From Mycolicibacterium boenickei (GTDB taxonomy: Bacteria; Actinomycetota; Actinomycetes; Mycobacteriales; Mycobacteriaceae): a stretch of 64,000 bases of DNA. Position 1 is the first letter of the stretch; every line of letters starts with the position of its first letter. The notes under the pieces are model-generated. The model worked only from the letters and a program-made list of their open reading frames with translations, had not been told where the DNA came from and searched no databases. Shown piece by piece: positions 63,519 to 64,000 of this stretch. Position numbers and translations under genes: made by a program. The stretch is from positions 1,364,001 through 1,428,000 of the forward strand of contig NZ_AP022579.1 of the NCBI RefSeq assembly GCF_010731295.1, in the 5' to 3' direction.

Positions 63519-63537
63519 TAACTAGTTTTACTGGTTA
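63519..63537. promoter_or_regulatory. Candidate operator between hydrolase operon and CGNR gene
   Basis: TAACTAGT (63519-63526) and ACTGGTTA (63530-63537) form an inverted repeat with one mismatched pair and a 3-base centre, 12 bp upstream of the hydrolase start. The CGNR protein is a likely binder. Confidence 0.5.
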
Positions 63538-63591
63538 GTGACATCTAACGCCCGGCGGCATAACCTGTCAATAGTTGTTTGGAGGTTAGAT

Positions 63592-64000
63592 ATGAGGCTG
63601 ACGGAGGTGGGGCTGCGGGACGAGGACCTGCTGCTCGATCTGCTCAACACCACGCCGGTGGTCCAAGGAAGGCAGCGCGATGTGCTCGCGGAGCAGCCGC
63701 ATGCGGATGTCTGGCTGCGTGAGCACGGGGCGACCGAAGCGGAACTGGTAGAGCTGATCGCAGCCCGGAATGCGCTTCAGGCTGTGGTGCGCGGAACCGA
63801 CACGGCGGTTGCGCTCGACCCGTTTGTCAATGCGGCGGTGCTGCGGGGACGCGCGACGGAGAACGGCTTGAACTGGGAGTTCGATGCGGACGACGCGCGG
63901 CGCGGCGCCCTGCGGGCGATTCTGGCGTGGGACGCGCTGCGGGCCGAGGGGGCGGGGCGGCTACGCGCGTGTGCGAACCCGGACTGCCGGCTGTTCCTGA
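63592..64000 (+). CDS. CGNR zinc finger family regulator, partial (cut by right edge)
   Basis: 136 residues visible from ATG 63592 (GGAGGTTAG just upstream); no stop before the window end. The N-terminal ABATE-like domain reads LLLDLLNTTPVV...RDVLAEQPHADVWLREHG, and the last bases encode RLRACANPDCRLFL, the start of the CGNR zinc finger. It is divergent from the hydrolase operon and probably regulates it. Family known mainly from actinobacteria; ligands are unknown. Confidence 0.85.
   Translation, partial: MRLTEVGLRDEDLLLDLLNTTPVVQGRQRDVLAEQPHADVWLREHGATEAELVELIAARNALQAVVRGTDTAVALDPFVNAAVLRGRATENGLNWEFDADDARRGALRAILAWDALRAEGAGRLRACANPDCRLFL

Overview
The window is high-GC actinobacterial DNA, and its gene content points to a Mycobacterium/Mycolicibacterium, most likely a non-tuberculous rapid grower. 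The evidence is the 3' end of an ESX-1 type VII secretion locus (espJ, espK, espB, espL, eccE1, mycP1), a block in the order of M. tuberculosis Rv0144-Rv0157 (TetR, SAM methyltransferases, SDR, quinone oxidoreductase, ptpB, fadE2, pnt), many GTG starts, frequent 1-4 bp ATGA/GTGA stop-start overlaps, and a leaderless ptsI. I saw no tRNA, rRNA, CRISPR array or insertion sequence. Homology statements come from recognising family motifs by eye, not from database searches.

Layout. 1-12.4 kb: ESX-1 accessory and core genes. A partial membrane protein gene leaves the left edge on the minus strand. Rightward come a trio resembling espE/espF/espH (or espA/espC/espD), an EspJ-like protein, an unrecognised one-pass membrane protein with a duplicated outer domain, EspK and EspB. 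Facing them leftward are espL, eccE1 and mycP1, with back-to-back terminators at about 9.1-9.2 kb. The secreted substrates carry WXG and YxxxD/E signals, but this EspB lacks both at the expected places. 12.6-18.4 kb: a complete fructose phosphotransferase system, with a leftward operon (DeoR regulator, fruK, fruA, ptsH) and divergent ptsI sharing a palindromic promoter.

18.5-32.2 kb: pirin, a FUSC-type membrane protein with its TetR, then the Rv0144-like block: TetR, two methyltransferases, two tiny paralogous secreted peptides in place of the Rv0147 aldehyde dehydrogenase, SDR, quinone oxidoreductase, HAD hydrolase, methyltransferase, DUF456 and YceI proteins, and ptpB-fadE2. 32.2-41.6 kb: DUF1348, MFS/LysR, a two-component system, an LCP cell-wall ligase, hydrolase, acyl-CoA dehydrogenase and a ROK regulator. 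41.7-47.6 kb: two large tandem paralogous surface proteins (Ig-like domain plus TolB-like propeller), each with its own copy of a promoter-proximal element and terminator hairpin, next to the divergent ROK gene.

47.6-64 kb: RidA/phytanoyl-dioxygenase-like genes with divergent TetR, transhydrogenase pntA-pntB (PntA is the fused form), a CorA-type transporter, a DUF3159 membrane protein, an oleate hydratase/3-hydroxyacyl-CoA dehydrogenase/TetR operon with a 32-bp palindromic operator, a taurine-type ABC transporter (tauC, tauA, tauB), and a hydrolase/dehalogenase/oxidoreductase operon divergent from a CGNR-type regulator cut by the right edge.
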